A model generated the notes under the pieces. It saw only the letters and a program-made list of their open reading frames with translations, ran no database searches and had not been told where the DNA came from. A stretch of DNA of 64,000 nt, taken from positions 1 to 64,000 of the forward strand of contig WRIE01000001.1 in NCBI GenBank assembly GCA_009782875.1, in the 5' to 3' direction. A program made the translations under genes and the position numbers. This document shows, piece after piece, positions 1 to 8,697 of this stretch (the stretch's first letter is position 1; every line of letters begins with the position of its first letter). This DNA comes from Eubacteriaceae bacterium. GTDB taxonomy: Bacteria; Bacillota; Clostridia; Eubacteriales; Anaerofustaceae.

Positions 1-58
1 AAATCAGGACATCGTAGAGAACCTGAAACAAGACAATTTCGGCATCGACGAGCTCTAA
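1..58 (+). CDS. C-terminal end of an unidentified gene (partial)
   Basis: The frame starting at base 2 gives 18 residues ending in NFGIDEL and then a TAA at 56-58. The gene begins outside the window. The tail is acidic and too short to identify. It points toward the holin/endolysin pair on the other strand and two hairpins follow at once, which fits the end of a gene in a convergent arrangement. Only the open frame and this layout support it; it could be chance. Confidence 0.35.
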   Translation, partial: NQDIVENLKQDNFGIDEL

Positions 59-68
59 GGTGCTTTAG

Positions 69-120
69 GCGGCTTCCAGCCGCAACACCTGAACCCACCG
101 CCTTCCAGGCGGTGGTGGTT
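69..120. terminator. Two hairpins between convergent genes
   Basis: A 5-bp stem (69-73 with 79-83) and an 8-bp perfect stem (95-102 with 108-115) follow each other, and both have the same five-base loop TTCCA. They lie between the stop of the left-edge gene and the stop of the endolysin gene on the opposite strand. This is the usual place for a bidirectional terminator, although no long T tract is present. Confidence 0.45.
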
Positions 121-124
121 CAGT

Positions 125-734
125 TTAGTACTTCCAGCGCGACTTGTAGCCCCTGGTGTCGACATGGGGGCAATTGTTCCCGCCGTAGCCCACGCCCCCG
201 TCGGGGTTGAGCTCGTCCCAGAGCGTGCCAGTGCTGAGCCACGGCACGCTGACATCGGCTGCTATGCCTTGAAGGTGCCTGGAATTGTTTTCGCCTTTCA
301 CCCTGCCATTCTCCTCCTTGCAGCGGTACCCGCTTATGATGCTGATAGTGCGCTCTTTGCCGCACCCAAGCGGGTAGCGGCGGTTGATCTCGTCGCGCCC
401 GCTCAGCCAGCGGCTTTGTGGCGATTGCCGCCTGGGCTTCGCTCAGCCCGTTGTAGCCGTTGCAGCCTTTGCCGCCGCACTTGCATTTGAACTCGGATAG
501 TTTGAATTTCCTGGCCAAGTACCCGGCGGGCAAGCCTGGCGCCACTGGCTCCGGCTCTGGTTCCGGCTCGGGCGCTGGCTCCGGGACTGGCACAGGTATT
601 GGCGGGTCGTAGTCACCGCCGCCTTGAGGCGCTTTCTCAAAGCCCTCAGCCTCGTCGATGGCCAGCTGCAGCATTTTCACCGCGATTTCAATTGACTCTT
701 TTGCGCCCATAAGCTCGTTGTGGCTGATTGCCAT
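125..734 (-). pseudogene. M15A-type peptidoglycan peptidase (phage endolysin), frameshifted
   Basis: The start is ATG 734 behind AAGAGGTG. The N-terminal part has a helix, then a long Pro-Glu linker of PxPEP units, then a Cys-containing FKLSEFKCKC segment typical of M15A peptidases. The frame breaks near base 400. In another frame of the same strand the catalytic domain continues to a TAA at 125-127: ISGYRC, NSRHLQGIAADV (zinc His and Asp) and CPHVDT (zinc His). Restoring one base near 400 would give an intact enzyme of about 200 residues that cleaves cell-wall peptides. The holin gene lies directly upstream, so this is a phage lysis cassette. The break may be a true mutation or a sequencing error. 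Confidence 0.75.
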
Positions 735-748
735 TATGGTTGCACCTC

Positions 749-1048
749 TTATTCTTTTTTTCTTCCGTGCAGGTAGCACACCGCGCTCTCTATGATCGTG
801 TCCAGGTCGTCCTCGCCCAGGCTTATGCCGTGGCTTTTGAGGAAAGCGATTACCGCCTCTTTCTTGTCGGCGCTGGGTCCGTTGATTTTCCGCTCCGACG
901 CCGCGACGGCGATCGCCGCCAGGTGAGCCGCCCGTTCGTAGCGGGACTCCCCGAGCTGCTCTTTGAGAACGGGGACAACCAGGGTTGTTATGAGCACGCT
1001 GATAAGTGACAGCACGGCTAGGAATATTTCAGTAAAATCAATACGCAT
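749..1048 (-). CDS. Phage holin, LLH family
   Basis: The protein has 99 residues from ATG 1048. One strong membrane segment lies at residues 6-27 (IFLAVLSLISVLITTLVVPV). A charged helical region follows with ERAAHLAAIAVAASERKI, and a conserved C-terminal part carries SHGISLGEDDLDTIIESAV, as in LLH-type phage holins. Holins form membrane lesions that let the endolysin reach peptidoglycan. The endolysin starts 14 bases downstream on the same strand. An earlier ATG at 1093 exists but has no ribosome binding site and would add a non-membrane extension before the hydrophobic segment. The family assignment is by pattern and size. Confidence 0.75.
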   Translation of the reverse strand: MRIDFTEIFLAVLSLISVLITTLVVPVLKEQLGESRYERAAHLAAIAVAASERKINGPSADKKEAVIAFLKSHGISLGEDDLDTIIESAVCYLHGRKKE

Positions 1049-1123
1049 TTGTTGCTCTGTTCGTTGGTGCAAAATGAAACAACGCTGGCGCATTAGCTTT
1101 GTTTTGGTGTTTTGTAATAATTG

Positions 1124-1357
1124 TTATTGGAGTTTTGTTTTGAAGTCTGGATGCTTGATTTTTTTGTGATAGTCACCCGAAATACACGCACCCCCATATG
1201 TGACAAAGTGACCAGTGAGGACGTTTTCAACGCCTACAGCAGTGGTGCAATAAACTGTACCTTGCATCCTTAGCTCGCCACTGATATAACGATGATCTGT
1301 TTTAGTTGTTTCGTTGGCGTATAGATATAGTGATGGGGAAGCAGACGGGGAGCACAT
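1124..1357 (-). CDS. Small hypothetical protein, possibly a phage remnant
   Basis: This is an open frame of 77 residues from ATG 1357, upstream of the holin gene and on the same strand. The C-terminal 60 residues (from YANETTKTDH to the end) look protein-like, with GTVYCTT and GGACISGDYH segments. No Shine-Dalgarno sequence precedes the start. The DNA upstream of 1360 shows coding-like stretches in other frames interrupted by a stop, so this may be the 3' end of a decayed phage gene. I do not recognise a family. Confidence 0.2.
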   Translation of the reverse strand: MCSPSASPSLYLYANETTKTDHRYISGELRMQGTVYCTTAVGVENVLTGHFVTYGGACISGDYHKKIKHPDFKTKLQ

Positions 1358-1861
1358 CAATGCCAGCCTTGTCCAGTAAAACGTTCTGCTACCGGAAGTC
1401 CTCTTTGAATTTCCATGACCGAACTGAAGTTTGCCTAAATTCTAGCGAATTGACTCTGGCGCATCTATCAGTATTGCCTGCTGCCCCAAAATGGATTTAA
1501 CTTCTTGGCTAGTGATCGTGAATACCGCCAATAAAAGGGCATATTTTGCAATCCCTTTTATTGGCGGTATTATTAAAATAATAAAAATAACATGCAGTAA
1601 GTTTTTTTGCTATATCTTGACAGTTTTCTAAACTCGACATATAATTAAATGGATTGATTAACTAGCTGCAACTTTTATGAATTGTATAGCTATTCACTAA
1701 AGTATAACTAACAAAATAGATTATGCGCTAGTTACATACATAATATAAATAATGATACTATATATCATATCTGCAAGACAATGTATCAAACCTTCAAATT
1801 GATGTAGCCAAGCTCGTTGCGATGGAAAGTCAATTCATTTAGCGGGAGTTATATAAAACTG
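1358..1861. other. Intergenic, AT-rich, with one strong inverted repeat
   Basis: No gene is supported here. The left part (1361-1500) holds fragments of open frame on the minus strand that change frame and contain a stop. The middle holds the inverted repeat at 1521-1571. The rest (1572-1830) is very AT-rich and may contain the promoter of the small membrane protein that follows. Confidence 0.4.
1521..1571. terminator. Perfect 19-bp inverted repeat
   Basis: Bases 1521-1539 are the exact reverse complement of 1553-1571, with a 13-base loop. The inner end of the stem is AAAAGGG/CCCTTTT and the sequence after it is A/T-rich (TATTAAAATAATAAAA). A strong intrinsic terminator is the simplest reading. 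The stem is long enough that a terminal inverted repeat of a small mobile element should also be considered. Confidence 0.5.
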
Positions 1862-2140
1862 ATGAAACTACTGAGGGACTTGGTTGAGAATTTTTTCGAG
1901 CCTCCGCGGGGCGAATGGTTTTGGGCGCAAAATAACGGCCGGAACGCAATTTTTTTCTACTATTTATTCAGGGTGATGGTCTTGTTGTTAGCTGTGGCAA
2001 TTCTTGGCTCGGCGGCTATGATTCTATGGCAAACTGTACTTGTGTTGATTAAGCCAGAGAGCGCAAAGTCAAAGGCGGGAAGAAAGAAGCTGGGAAATAG
2101 AGGAGGAAACGTTTATAGAATCAAGGACAGGAAGCTATGA
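1862..2140 (+). CDS. Small membrane protein
   Basis: The protein has 92 residues from ATG 1862; a GGGAG lies about 14 bases upstream, so the start is not certain. An amphipathic N-terminus (MKLLRDLVENFFEPP) leads into one long hydrophobic segment at about residues 31-60 (FYYLFRVMVLLLAVAILGSA). A Lys/Arg-rich tail (KSKAGRKKLGNRGG) follows, as expected for a cytoplasmic C-terminus. No family is recognised. It stands alone between AT-rich intergenic regions. Confidence 0.5.
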   Translation: MKLLRDLVENFFEPPRGEWFWAQNNGRNAIFFYYLFRVMVLLLAVAILGSAAMILWQTVLVLIKPESAKSKAGRKKLGNRGGNVYRIKDRKL

Positions 2141-3347
2141 GCGCTTGATAGAATTCTATCGTATCCGGATTTTTTTGCTCATGGCTCCCGACTTGCTTTG
2201 AAATACTTTTGGACTGGAGCATTTAGGGCGGATCAGGCAAATAAATTGAATTGGATAATCACTGTATAAGCCAATGAAAAGCCAATCCGGCACATTTTGA
2301 ATATGTTGACACGCAAGCAAGTTGTCTTTTTTATTATTTTGAGATCGCTCCCTTGTGCAAACGGGGGATTTTTTATGCAATTAGAATTCTATGCTTTCTA
2401 TGTTTCGTGAATATCTGATCCCATTTCTGACAATGGGAATTTTATTGCGCTAATATAGCAATAATTACATATTCTATCTATCTAAAAACATGTCAAATAC
2501 CCAACAATTCAAATACTATATATTACAAGGATTCAAATCAACATATCGGGAGAGTGGCATGCCAACACAAAAAGCCTGTTGGGATGCCATTTCACCTATT
2601 GCTTTGGAGGCATCATGCGCATGCCAGTCAATACCGTAGGAATTAGCGCGCTACTTTCAATTTTGCCGGAAAAAGTGGCAGAACAATAATAAACGAGTGA
2701 GAGCACTTAATGCTATGCCATATGGTCTTTAAAAACTTGCCTAGATTGCGTACAGGCTTAGCCCGTAAAACCCAATAGGAGATTGCTTTAGCGGCATTCT
2801 TGAGATCAGCCCTCACTATTCTATCTCCAGTGGAATCTATTAAAACCACGGTTTGCGGCCATATCCTTCACTAGGACCAATGCCTGCATCGGCATCTGTT
2901 TTAGCCAAGAGCAAGTTGACAAAAAAATAATAGCATATGTAGACTTGCTATATTTTGTTTTATGGAATCCCAGTGTAGGGCAGGCTCTCTGGCGATTGCC
3001 GGCATGGGCTCTAGCACTGCTACACCTAGACCGAGATTAAGCCCTATGCTTTGCGTGGGAGTACAGAGCAAAGAGCAAGCGGCACGTGGTGTGCTGCCAC
3101 ATAATCCTCGCCATCTACAGGCGGCGGCAAGCTGGTTTTGCCTCTGGGGGAGGTGCTGATTATTGCATAAAGCCACAGCAAAGCTCCAGGAATGCCTGCT
3201 TTTTAAGGAGGATAGCATACCTCTGATACTCCACATTGCCAGCATAGCCAGCGGCGGTAGCAAGATGCCTAGTGTTGCAACAGTGGTATCGGCCAAGATG
3301 GGGCTTGGCATTGTTCTAAAAAGATATAGAAGAGAGGCGGCACAAAA
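2141..3347. other. Long intergenic region, no supported gene
   Basis: About 1.2 kb without a convincing gene. A 68-codon GTG-started frame on the minus strand (2643-2849) and overlapping frames on both strands at 2901-3351 lack ribosome binding sites and recognisable protein sequence. They look like chance or decayed coding. A hairpin is described separately at 2553-2591. The last 40 bases contain the GAGAGGCGG ribosome binding site of the next gene. Confidence 0.4.
2553..2591. terminator. Hairpin, 15-bp stem with one mismatch
   Basis: The arm from 2553 pairs with the arm ending at 2591 across a nine-base loop CAAAAAGCC. One internal mismatch and one G-T pair occur. It lies about 400 bases beyond the stop of the small membrane protein gene, so it may end that transcript, but the T tract is weak. 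Confidence 0.3.
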
Positions 3348-3785
3348 ATGAATTTATCGTATATGGAAATGTCAATGAGGGAGCCACATGGTGTGCCCGT
3401 GCTTGTCGATCCAGGGAATCCAGTGGTCTTTGACCACGTAATAGAGTCGGAGGGCAACGCAATAGAATATAATACGTCTACTGGCGTATTTACTTTTCTT
3501 GAAGAAGGTTTCTACTATTTCGATTGGTATGTCGCCCCCCAGCATGGAATTACAACTGACGCGAGCAATTGGGCGATCCTGACGACATTAAACCAGTCAA
3601 AATTTATTGGCAGCAGCCATTCCCACGTTTTAATCGCTACTGGGTCTTCCATAACGAGAGTGGAATATGGAGAGATGGCTAGCTTGGTCAACGTTTCTGA
3701 CGGGCCTTTGTACTTGTCCCAAGCGGCATTGTCAAAGGCAGGTTTGATTGTGGTGAGCATAGAAGGCATTACTGAGCAGAAATAG
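3348..3785 (+). CDS. BclA C-terminal/C1q-like surface protein
   Basis: The protein has 145 residues with no signal peptide. A GAGAGGCGG element precedes the ATG by 7 bases. The body resembles the jelly-roll C-terminal domain of BclA-like and C1q-like bacterial proteins: NPVVFDHV near residue 23, IEYNTSTGVFTFLEEGFYYFDWYV at about 38-62 (the typical beta-strands with aromatic G-x-Y/F), a central SHSHVLIATGSS stretch, and a hydrophobic closing strand near AGLIVVSIEG. In Bacillus such domains form trimers on the exosporium. No collagen-like Gly-X-Y region precedes it here, so it would be a stand-alone trimer domain. It lies next to the beta-helix gene at 4149, which shares the lack of a signal peptide. 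Confidence 0.6.
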   Translation: MNLSYMEMSMREPHGVPVLVDPGNPVVFDHVIESEGNAIEYNTSTGVFTFLEEGFYYFDWYVAPQHGITTDASNWAILTTLNQSKFIGSSHSHVLIATGSSITRVEYGEMASLVNVSDGPLYLSQAALSKAGLIVVSIEGITEQK

Positions 3786-3902
3786 GCGGCTCATTTGCAT
3801 CAATTCGCCTTTAACAAGGGCAGCAGCCCAAATAAATGAAGAGAAATTGCATCGCCTTTCTTTATGTTTTCGGCAACCACAGCAATTGCATATTATTTCC
3901 AT
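3732..3902 (-). CDS. Possible 56-residue Cys-rich small protein
   Basis: ATG 3902 is preceded by GGAGG with a five-base spacer, a near-ideal ribosome binding site. The N-terminus is MEIICNCCGCRKHKERRCN, five cysteines within 18 residues, and may bind metal. The rest is moderately hydrophobic. The frame overlaps the 3' end of the BclA-like gene by 54 bases on the opposite strand, which counts against it or suggests that only the N-terminal part matters. No family is recognised. The quality of the start signal and the cysteine cluster are the only support. Confidence 0.35.
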   Translation of the reverse strand: MEIICNCCGCRKHKERRCNFSSFIWAAALVKGELMQMSRLFLLSNAFYAHHNQTCL

Positions 3903-4069
3903 CGTTTCCTCCAATATTTATTAAAAGGGCTGTCCTCGCAAATTCTCCTAAAAAGTTGGTATAATTATATTTCGGGTATGAACACCAATTGCGGATAAGT
4001 GTAACGTTTATTCTGCATTTTTGCGGACGTTAAAATGCTTTGCCGTGGAATGCGGCAAGCTTCAAATAC

Positions 4070-4096
4070 ACATATAAAAAACTTTGTCATATTATA
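4070..4096 (+). promoter_or_regulatory. Sigma-K-type promoter of the beta-helix gene
   Basis: AC at 4070-4071, a 16-base spacer, then CATATTATA at 4088-4096. This is an exact match to AC-N16-CATANNNTA, the consensus of the late mother-cell sigma factor SigK in Bacillus and Clostridia. The start codon of the beta-helix gene is 52 bases further on. Use of this promoter is inferred; the match itself is seen. Confidence 0.55.
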
Positions 4097-4148
4097 AATC
4101 ATCAATAAATACAAATAATGTTCTAACCAAAACGAAAGGCGTAACAAA

Positions 4149-6407
4149 ATGCAAGTTAGAATCAAGGAAACTGGCTTGGTGTATGCCACATTAAACGATG
4201 CAATTGCGGCTGCGCAAACAGCAGGCTTGACAACATATACTCTGGAGATACTCGGCCCTGTGAATGAGGTGGACAATGTGCCAATAACAGGCAATGTGTC
4301 AATTGTCGGCTCCGGAGGGGCGCAAACCATAACACTCCCCCCAGGCCGCTACATCAGTGTTCCTAGCGGCGGCAACCTTACACTTGGAAGCGGAAACAGC
4401 ACATCTCCTGTCACTATTTCAAATATGGTCAGGGTCCAAGGCGGCGGAATAAATATCAATGACGGTATTGAGCTAGTTGTGCCTAATGGCACTGCTGTAG
4501 CTATGGACAACGGGTCGACAGGTGCCATGACCGGCGGGAAGATAGACGCGAACAGGGGGATTAGCTTGACAGACGGCTCCCAAATTATAAAAATCTCTGG
4601 CGGGGCAATCGAGGCTACTGGGGAAGCGATTTTTATGGCCGGAAATGGAACTTCGATAGGAGAAATTTCCGGCGGGTCATTTGAACAGACTGCTACTTCT
4701 TATTCAGGCTCGGGAGATGCTTTGTACATAAGCAACAATGCAAGGGTTGGCCTTATTTCGGGCGGTTATTTTGAGGCGCAAGCAAACAATGCGATACTCG
4801 TAGCCCGCGGCGCCCGCATAGACAAGATAAGCGGCGGCGAGTTTGTGGCAAACCGTTATAGCGCCACCGGCAATGGGTACCCTGACGCCAATGAGGCGGT
4901 CAGGGTTATATCTGATTCCGGATACCCTCCCTCCAGCATTGGGGAAGTTTCTGGCGGCCATTTCCGCGGCACAAACCATGGAATTTTGGTTATAACCTTT
5001 ACATCAAGCGTCCCAGGAATAATTGAGAAGATAACTGGCGGAGTGTTTGATGTTGCGAATGTCGGCATCCAATGCGACCGCTTCTCGTATATCTACGAAA
5101 TTTCAGGAGGGTATTTAACAACACGCCAAGGAATTCTAAACTCGGGCACTATCAACCTGATCACAGGCGATGTGTACATTGCCGCTTCGGGCTCGTATGC
5201 CATTTACAACTATGAAGGAGGCACCATTGACGAAATTGCAGGCGGGATGTTTCTAAGCTACACCGGGAACTACTCCTATGCAATGGCCAACTCCGGGACA
5301 GTTAAGCTGATTTCCGGAGGCACATTTATTGGGACATATAGTGCGATCAACTGCGATGCGCTTGTCAAAGGGCATCTTGACGAAATTACTGGCGGAGTGT
5401 TTTGGGGGCAAGGCGGTGTGGCAATCAGGCTTTACTATCCGGTGACTTTGCTTGAGCCGGGGCTAAATACGCTAGTAGGGGCTGGCCGGTATATGGGGCT
5501 GAACGGGGTGATTTTCAATAATGACGCGCTTGTGCAGTTTCCTGTAAACAGCTCGACGGGCATAACCTACCATATGAGCACTGGAACATTGCCAGTTGAC
5601 GGGATTTCTGGGACAGAGTTCAAATACCTGACACTTGACATGCCGTATGGGTTCCATAATGTGGATGTCATCGATTCCTACGCTGCTAACTCTGGAGCTG
5701 GAATTTACAGCGATGGCGAAGAAGTCACAATCAGGGCAGGAGTCCGCCCCGGGTATGTTTTTGATGGATGGACTACCACGCTTCCTGACGGCGCTTTGGC
5801 AAACCCAAATTCGCCTGACACAACATTCATTATGCCAGAAAGCAATGTTGTAGCTACTGCGAATTGGAGGGCATTGGCAAGCTCAAATGTCACAGTCAAA
5901 TGCAGTTTTTCCCAATTTAGCGGGGCAGGCACATATTTGGAAGGGGATACAGTCACAATCTATGCGGGCAGCCGTGGCGACCGTTGTGAATTCCAAACAT
6001 GGACATCACAAAATCCAAATGTTGTTTTCGCAAACCCAAACGATGCGACTACAACATTCATAATGCCTGACACGCCTGTGACAGTTGTGGCGGGTTGGCT
6101 GTGCGAGCCAAAAATGACAGCACAAATCGCTTTGGCGCAAGTCATTTCATCGATATCGATGGAAGAGCTGGCGCTTAGCCATATCTTGAATTCTGAAGGG
6201 GAGAAGATACAATATGTTCTGGGAACCTTGGAGGGCGGCAGCGGGCTTGATGGCCCCCCCTCGTTCAATGACTTGTTCCGCATAAATATGAGCGCTAAGG
6301 AGTTGGTGGCAACCGTGTCAATCAGCCAAATGTTTTTGCTCGGCAAGCTTTCCTCTGTTGTAGGCTTTTTGCGGACTGCAGCGGCTAGCGAAGGTGAATG
6401 TGGCTAA
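4149..6407 (+). CDS. Beta-helix SGG-repeat protein with InlB-like repeats, candidate spore surface
   Basis: A 752-residue protein with no signal peptide or anchor. Residues 1-85 begin with VRIKETGLVYATLNDAIAAA, a common opening of repeat proteins of this kind. Residues 90-440 carry about a dozen turns with the core I-S-G-G-x-F or I-T-G-G-V-F spaced by 20-30 residues, typical of a right-handed beta-helix. Two divergent InlB B-type repeats follow at about 511-570 and 585-650 (YxxGEEVTIRAG, FDGWTT, TTFIMPESNV). The last 100 residues (MTAQIALAQVISS, LALSHILNSEGEKIQ) match a tail found in Clostridial collagen-like and spore-associated proteins. The tail and a sigma-K-like promoter point to deposition on the spore from the mother cell. 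Localisation is inferred. The RBS is weak (AACGAAAGGCGT). Confidence 0.7.
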   Translation: MQVRIKETGLVYATLNDAIAAAQTAGLTTYTLEILGPVNEVDNVPITGNVSIVGSGGAQTITLPPGRYISVPSGGNLTLGSGNSTSPVTISNMVRVQGGGININDGIELVVPNGTAVAMDNGSTGAMTGGKIDANRGISLTDGSQIIKISGGAIEATGEAIFMAGNGTSIGEISGGSFEQTATSYSGSGDALYISNNARVGLISGGYFEAQANNAILVARGARIDKISGGEFVANRYSATGNGYPDANEAVRVISDSGYPPSSIGEVSGGHFRGTNHGILVITFTSSVPGIIEKITGGVFDVANVGIQCDRFSYIYEISGGYLTTRQGILNSGTINLITGDVYIAASGSYAIYNYEGGTIDEIAGGMFLSYTGNYSYAMANSGTVKLISGGTFIGTYSAINCDALVKGHLDEITGGVFWGQGGVAIRLYYPVTLLEPGLNTLVGAGRYMGLNGVIFNNDALVQFPVNSSTGITYHMSTGTLPVDGISGTEFKYLTLDMPYGFHNVDVIDSYAANSGAGIYSDGEEVTIRAGVRPGYVFDGWTTTLPDGALANPNSPDTTFIMPESNVVATANWRALASSNVTVKCSFSQFSGAGTYLEGDTVTIYAGSRGDRCEFQTWTSQNPNVVFANPNDATTTFIMPDTPVTVVAGWLCEPKMTAQIALAQVISSISMEELALSHILNSEGEKIQYVLGTLEGGSGLDGPPSFNDLFRINMSAKELVATVSISQMFLLGKLSSVVGFLRTAAASEGECG

Positions 6408-7031
6408 AAGCCACAGAATAAAATATTAACCAGCTTTCTGTGTCGGCGCGCCGATTTGGGGGCGGTCATTGCCGCAAAAAAAAATCTTTGGAAACAATTG
6501 TCCTAGCTGTAATTGCAGCGTCGCAGTAGCTCCATATCGGTGGATATGGTATTGCGGCATAGTGGCGCCCTCTAAATAATTTTCGAGGAGTAATTTTGGT
6601 TTGGGCTATATATTGCCAAACACCCTTTGTGGGTTTTGTTGCAATACCCAGTTTTGAAACAATTTGGATACATTTACCTTATAATAATTTAATGCCCTAG
6701 TTTGTACAAGCCTGCCAGTGGTGTATTTTTTCGATCAGACTTATAACGGGCTATGCTGTTTTTGGAATATTATTACAAATTATTTATGCGTTATAGATAA
6801 TTCATCTTATTTTACACAACATCTAAACCACTATATGCAACTAATAAATACGACTTCCAATTCAATATATATGTAACCAATAAATTCTAAAAATCCCATT
6901 GACTTACATGTAAATCAAGGTTATATTGTAATCATGATTTAATTTAAATTGCAGATAAATCTAATACAACAATAACAATGCAACTTTTGATGTTATGAAA
7001 AACTGCAATCCAAAAAAATGGAGGTCGAAGA
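6408..7031. other. Intergenic with promoter of the RCC1 gene
   Basis: No gene is supported. It contains a 12-bp perfect palindrome TCGGCGCGCCGA at 6443-6454 just after the beta-helix gene, a small hairpin at 6532-6549 and a clear promoter at 6899-6927. The rest is AT-rich. Confidence 0.45.
6899..6927 (+). promoter_or_regulatory. Vegetative-type promoter of the RCC1 gene
   Basis: TTGACT at 6899-6904, a 17-base spacer and TATATT at 6922-6927 fit a sigma-A promoter with one mismatch per box. The RCC1 gene starts about 105 bases downstream behind a GGAGG site. Unlike the beta-helix gene upstream, no sigma-K match is seen here. Confidence 0.5.
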
Positions 7032-8654
7032 ATGGGAACGGACAGAAAACTCAGAAAGGCAAGCAAGATTGCCATAGGCGCTATTCTAGCTGTCCTTCTT
7101 GCTTGCAGTGCTCTAACAAGCGCGTTGGCGTCAAATGTGGCTCCAAGATATGGAAGGATCCATGACCCGAAATTTGTCGATGTGAGCATCGGCTATTATT
7201 TTGGCGGAGCCTTGGATGAAAACGGCAAGGTGTGGGTCTGGGGCATGAACGGCTCTGGGCATCTCGGCAACGGAATGTCGATCAGCACAACAACCGGGCA
7301 GGGCTATGCCGGAGCTCCGCAAATTGTGGAATCCCTGCCAAAAATCAAACAATTCTCAGCTGGGGAATCCTATGGAATGGCCCTGGATTATGATGGGGAT
7401 GTTTGGTGTTGGGGCTACAATGCAGAATGGCAAAGCGGAAACTTTGTGCCAGGCGGCAATGTCGCCCAGCGCAGCCCTAGAAAGTTAGACCGCGCAGAAT
7501 ATGGGATCCCGGAACTAGTCAAAGTGGATTGTGGCGTATTCCACTCGACAGCCCTTGATATCAATGGGGAAGTATGGTGCTGGGGCTTGAACAATGCCGG
7601 TCAACTTGGCAGCGGCAACTATGCCGGCAGCTCTCTTGCCAACAACAAGCCGAGAAAAGCGGTCTTCCCTGCAGGCACTGTGATTGTTGATGTCCAAGCT
7701 GGACGGGACAACAATGTCGCGCTTGACAGTGACGGCAATGTATGGTGCTGGGGCAGGAACTCCTTGGCTGAATGCGCAAATGGGCTGACATCAATGGTGC
7801 GCACTCCTTCAAAAGTGGCATTCCCTGCCAACACCCCAGAGTTTGTGCAAGTATCCCTTGTGCAAAATTGGGTTCTCGCCCTAGACGCTGACGGAACCGT
7901 TTGGCAATGGGGCGCTGTCCGGGGTCAGAGAGGATTTGGAACTATCAATTACCTCAAGGCGCCCGAAATCGTAGAGTTTGACTCGAAAGCCCGGATTGTC
8001 TCGCCGACAAAAGGCAACGAGAAAGCGTCCTTTGCATATGACAGCACTTATGAATACCCCGGATGCGCATCAATTAGCGCAGGGCATAGGACGAGTTACG
8101 TTGTCGACCGCAACGGCAAGATCTGGACATGGGGCGACAATGAATTTTACGGATATGGTATGGTAACCGACTTCTACGCTGCAGACTACTGCCGTGTGCC
8201 GATTTGGAGCAAAAAAGCTATACAATCCCCAACAATAACCGGCAACGGCGACCAGAACACATCAGGCAAACAAATCAGCTGGCTGCATCCGCAAGTCTCT
8301 GGCAGCGCAAGCGATCCTACAACACACACCGGATACCCAAAAGAGACATTCCCAACTGGTTTCTGGAATGAGAAAGGTTTGGGCATAGACCCGGAGTACG
8401 CAAAGGTAGCTATGCCTTATACCAGCAAGATTGCCACATTCACATCTTCATATGTTGTGTTGGATGCTGACGGCAACCTTTGGGTATGGAGCTATGACTC
8501 TATCGGTACGATTTGCTGGGGCTCGGAGAGCATGAATATCCCGCTGCCGAGCCATGCAAGATGGAATTTGTCAGGCCTTTGGGATCTGTTTATTTATGAG
8601 CCCGTGTTAGTAAGGGGCATTGACAGATATGAACAGCCAAAAATAGTTTGGTAA
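7032..8654 (+). CDS. Secreted RCC1-repeat beta-propeller protein
   Basis: A 540-residue protein behind GGAGG. A signal peptide covers residues 1-34 (positively charged start, then AIGAILAVLLACSALTSALA with a cleavage site near ALA-S). The mature part holds seven RCC1-type units, each with a core A/V-L/V-D-x-x-G-x-V/I-W-x-W-G (for example ALDYDGDVWCWG near 117 and VVDRNGKIWTWG near 358). Seven such blades close a beta-propeller. In bacteria these proteins are extracellular and usually mediate binding; the ligand is unknown. There is no cell-wall anchor motif at the C-terminus, so it is probably released or held by non-covalent contacts. A hairpin at 8698 ends the unit. Confidence 0.85.
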   Translation: MGTDRKLRKASKIAIGAILAVLLACSALTSALASNVAPRYGRIHDPKFVDVSIGYYFGGALDENGKVWVWGMNGSGHLGNGMSISTTTGQGYAGAPQIVESLPKIKQFSAGESYGMALDYDGDVWCWGYNAEWQSGNFVPGGNVAQRSPRKLDRAEYGIPELVKVDCGVFHSTALDINGEVWCWGLNNAGQLGSGNYAGSSLANNKPRKAVFPAGTVIVDVQAGRDNNVALDSDGNVWCWGRNSLAECANGLTSMVRTPSKVAFPANTPEFVQVSLVQNWVLALDADGTVWQWGAVRGQRGFGTINYLKAPEIVEFDSKARIVSPTKGNEKASFAYDSTYEYPGCASISAGHRTSYVVDRNGKIWTWGDNEFYGYGMVTDFYAADYCRVPIWSKKAIQSPTITGNGDQNTSGKQISWLHPQVSGSASDPTTHTGYPKETFPTGFWNEKGLGIDPEYAKVAMPYTSKIATFTSSYVVLDADGNLWVWSYDSIGTICWGSESMNIPLPSHARWNLSGLWDLFIYEPVLVRGIDRYEQPKIVW

Positions 8655-8697
8655 TAGCAGCATCTGGTTTTCGAATCTAAAGACTTATGAGACTTAT

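Noticed and set aside
120-490. Antisense open frames opposite the endolysin
   Set aside because: They have no ribosome binding site and the minus strand carries recognisable M15 motifs in the same DNA.
2643-3351. Several 60-136 codon frames on both strands
   Set aside because: They overlap each other, lack start signals and contain no recognisable protein sequence.
7032-8654. RCC1 gene as eukaryotic contamination
   Set aside because: It has a bacterial ribosome binding site, promoter and signal peptide and the codon style of its neighbours.
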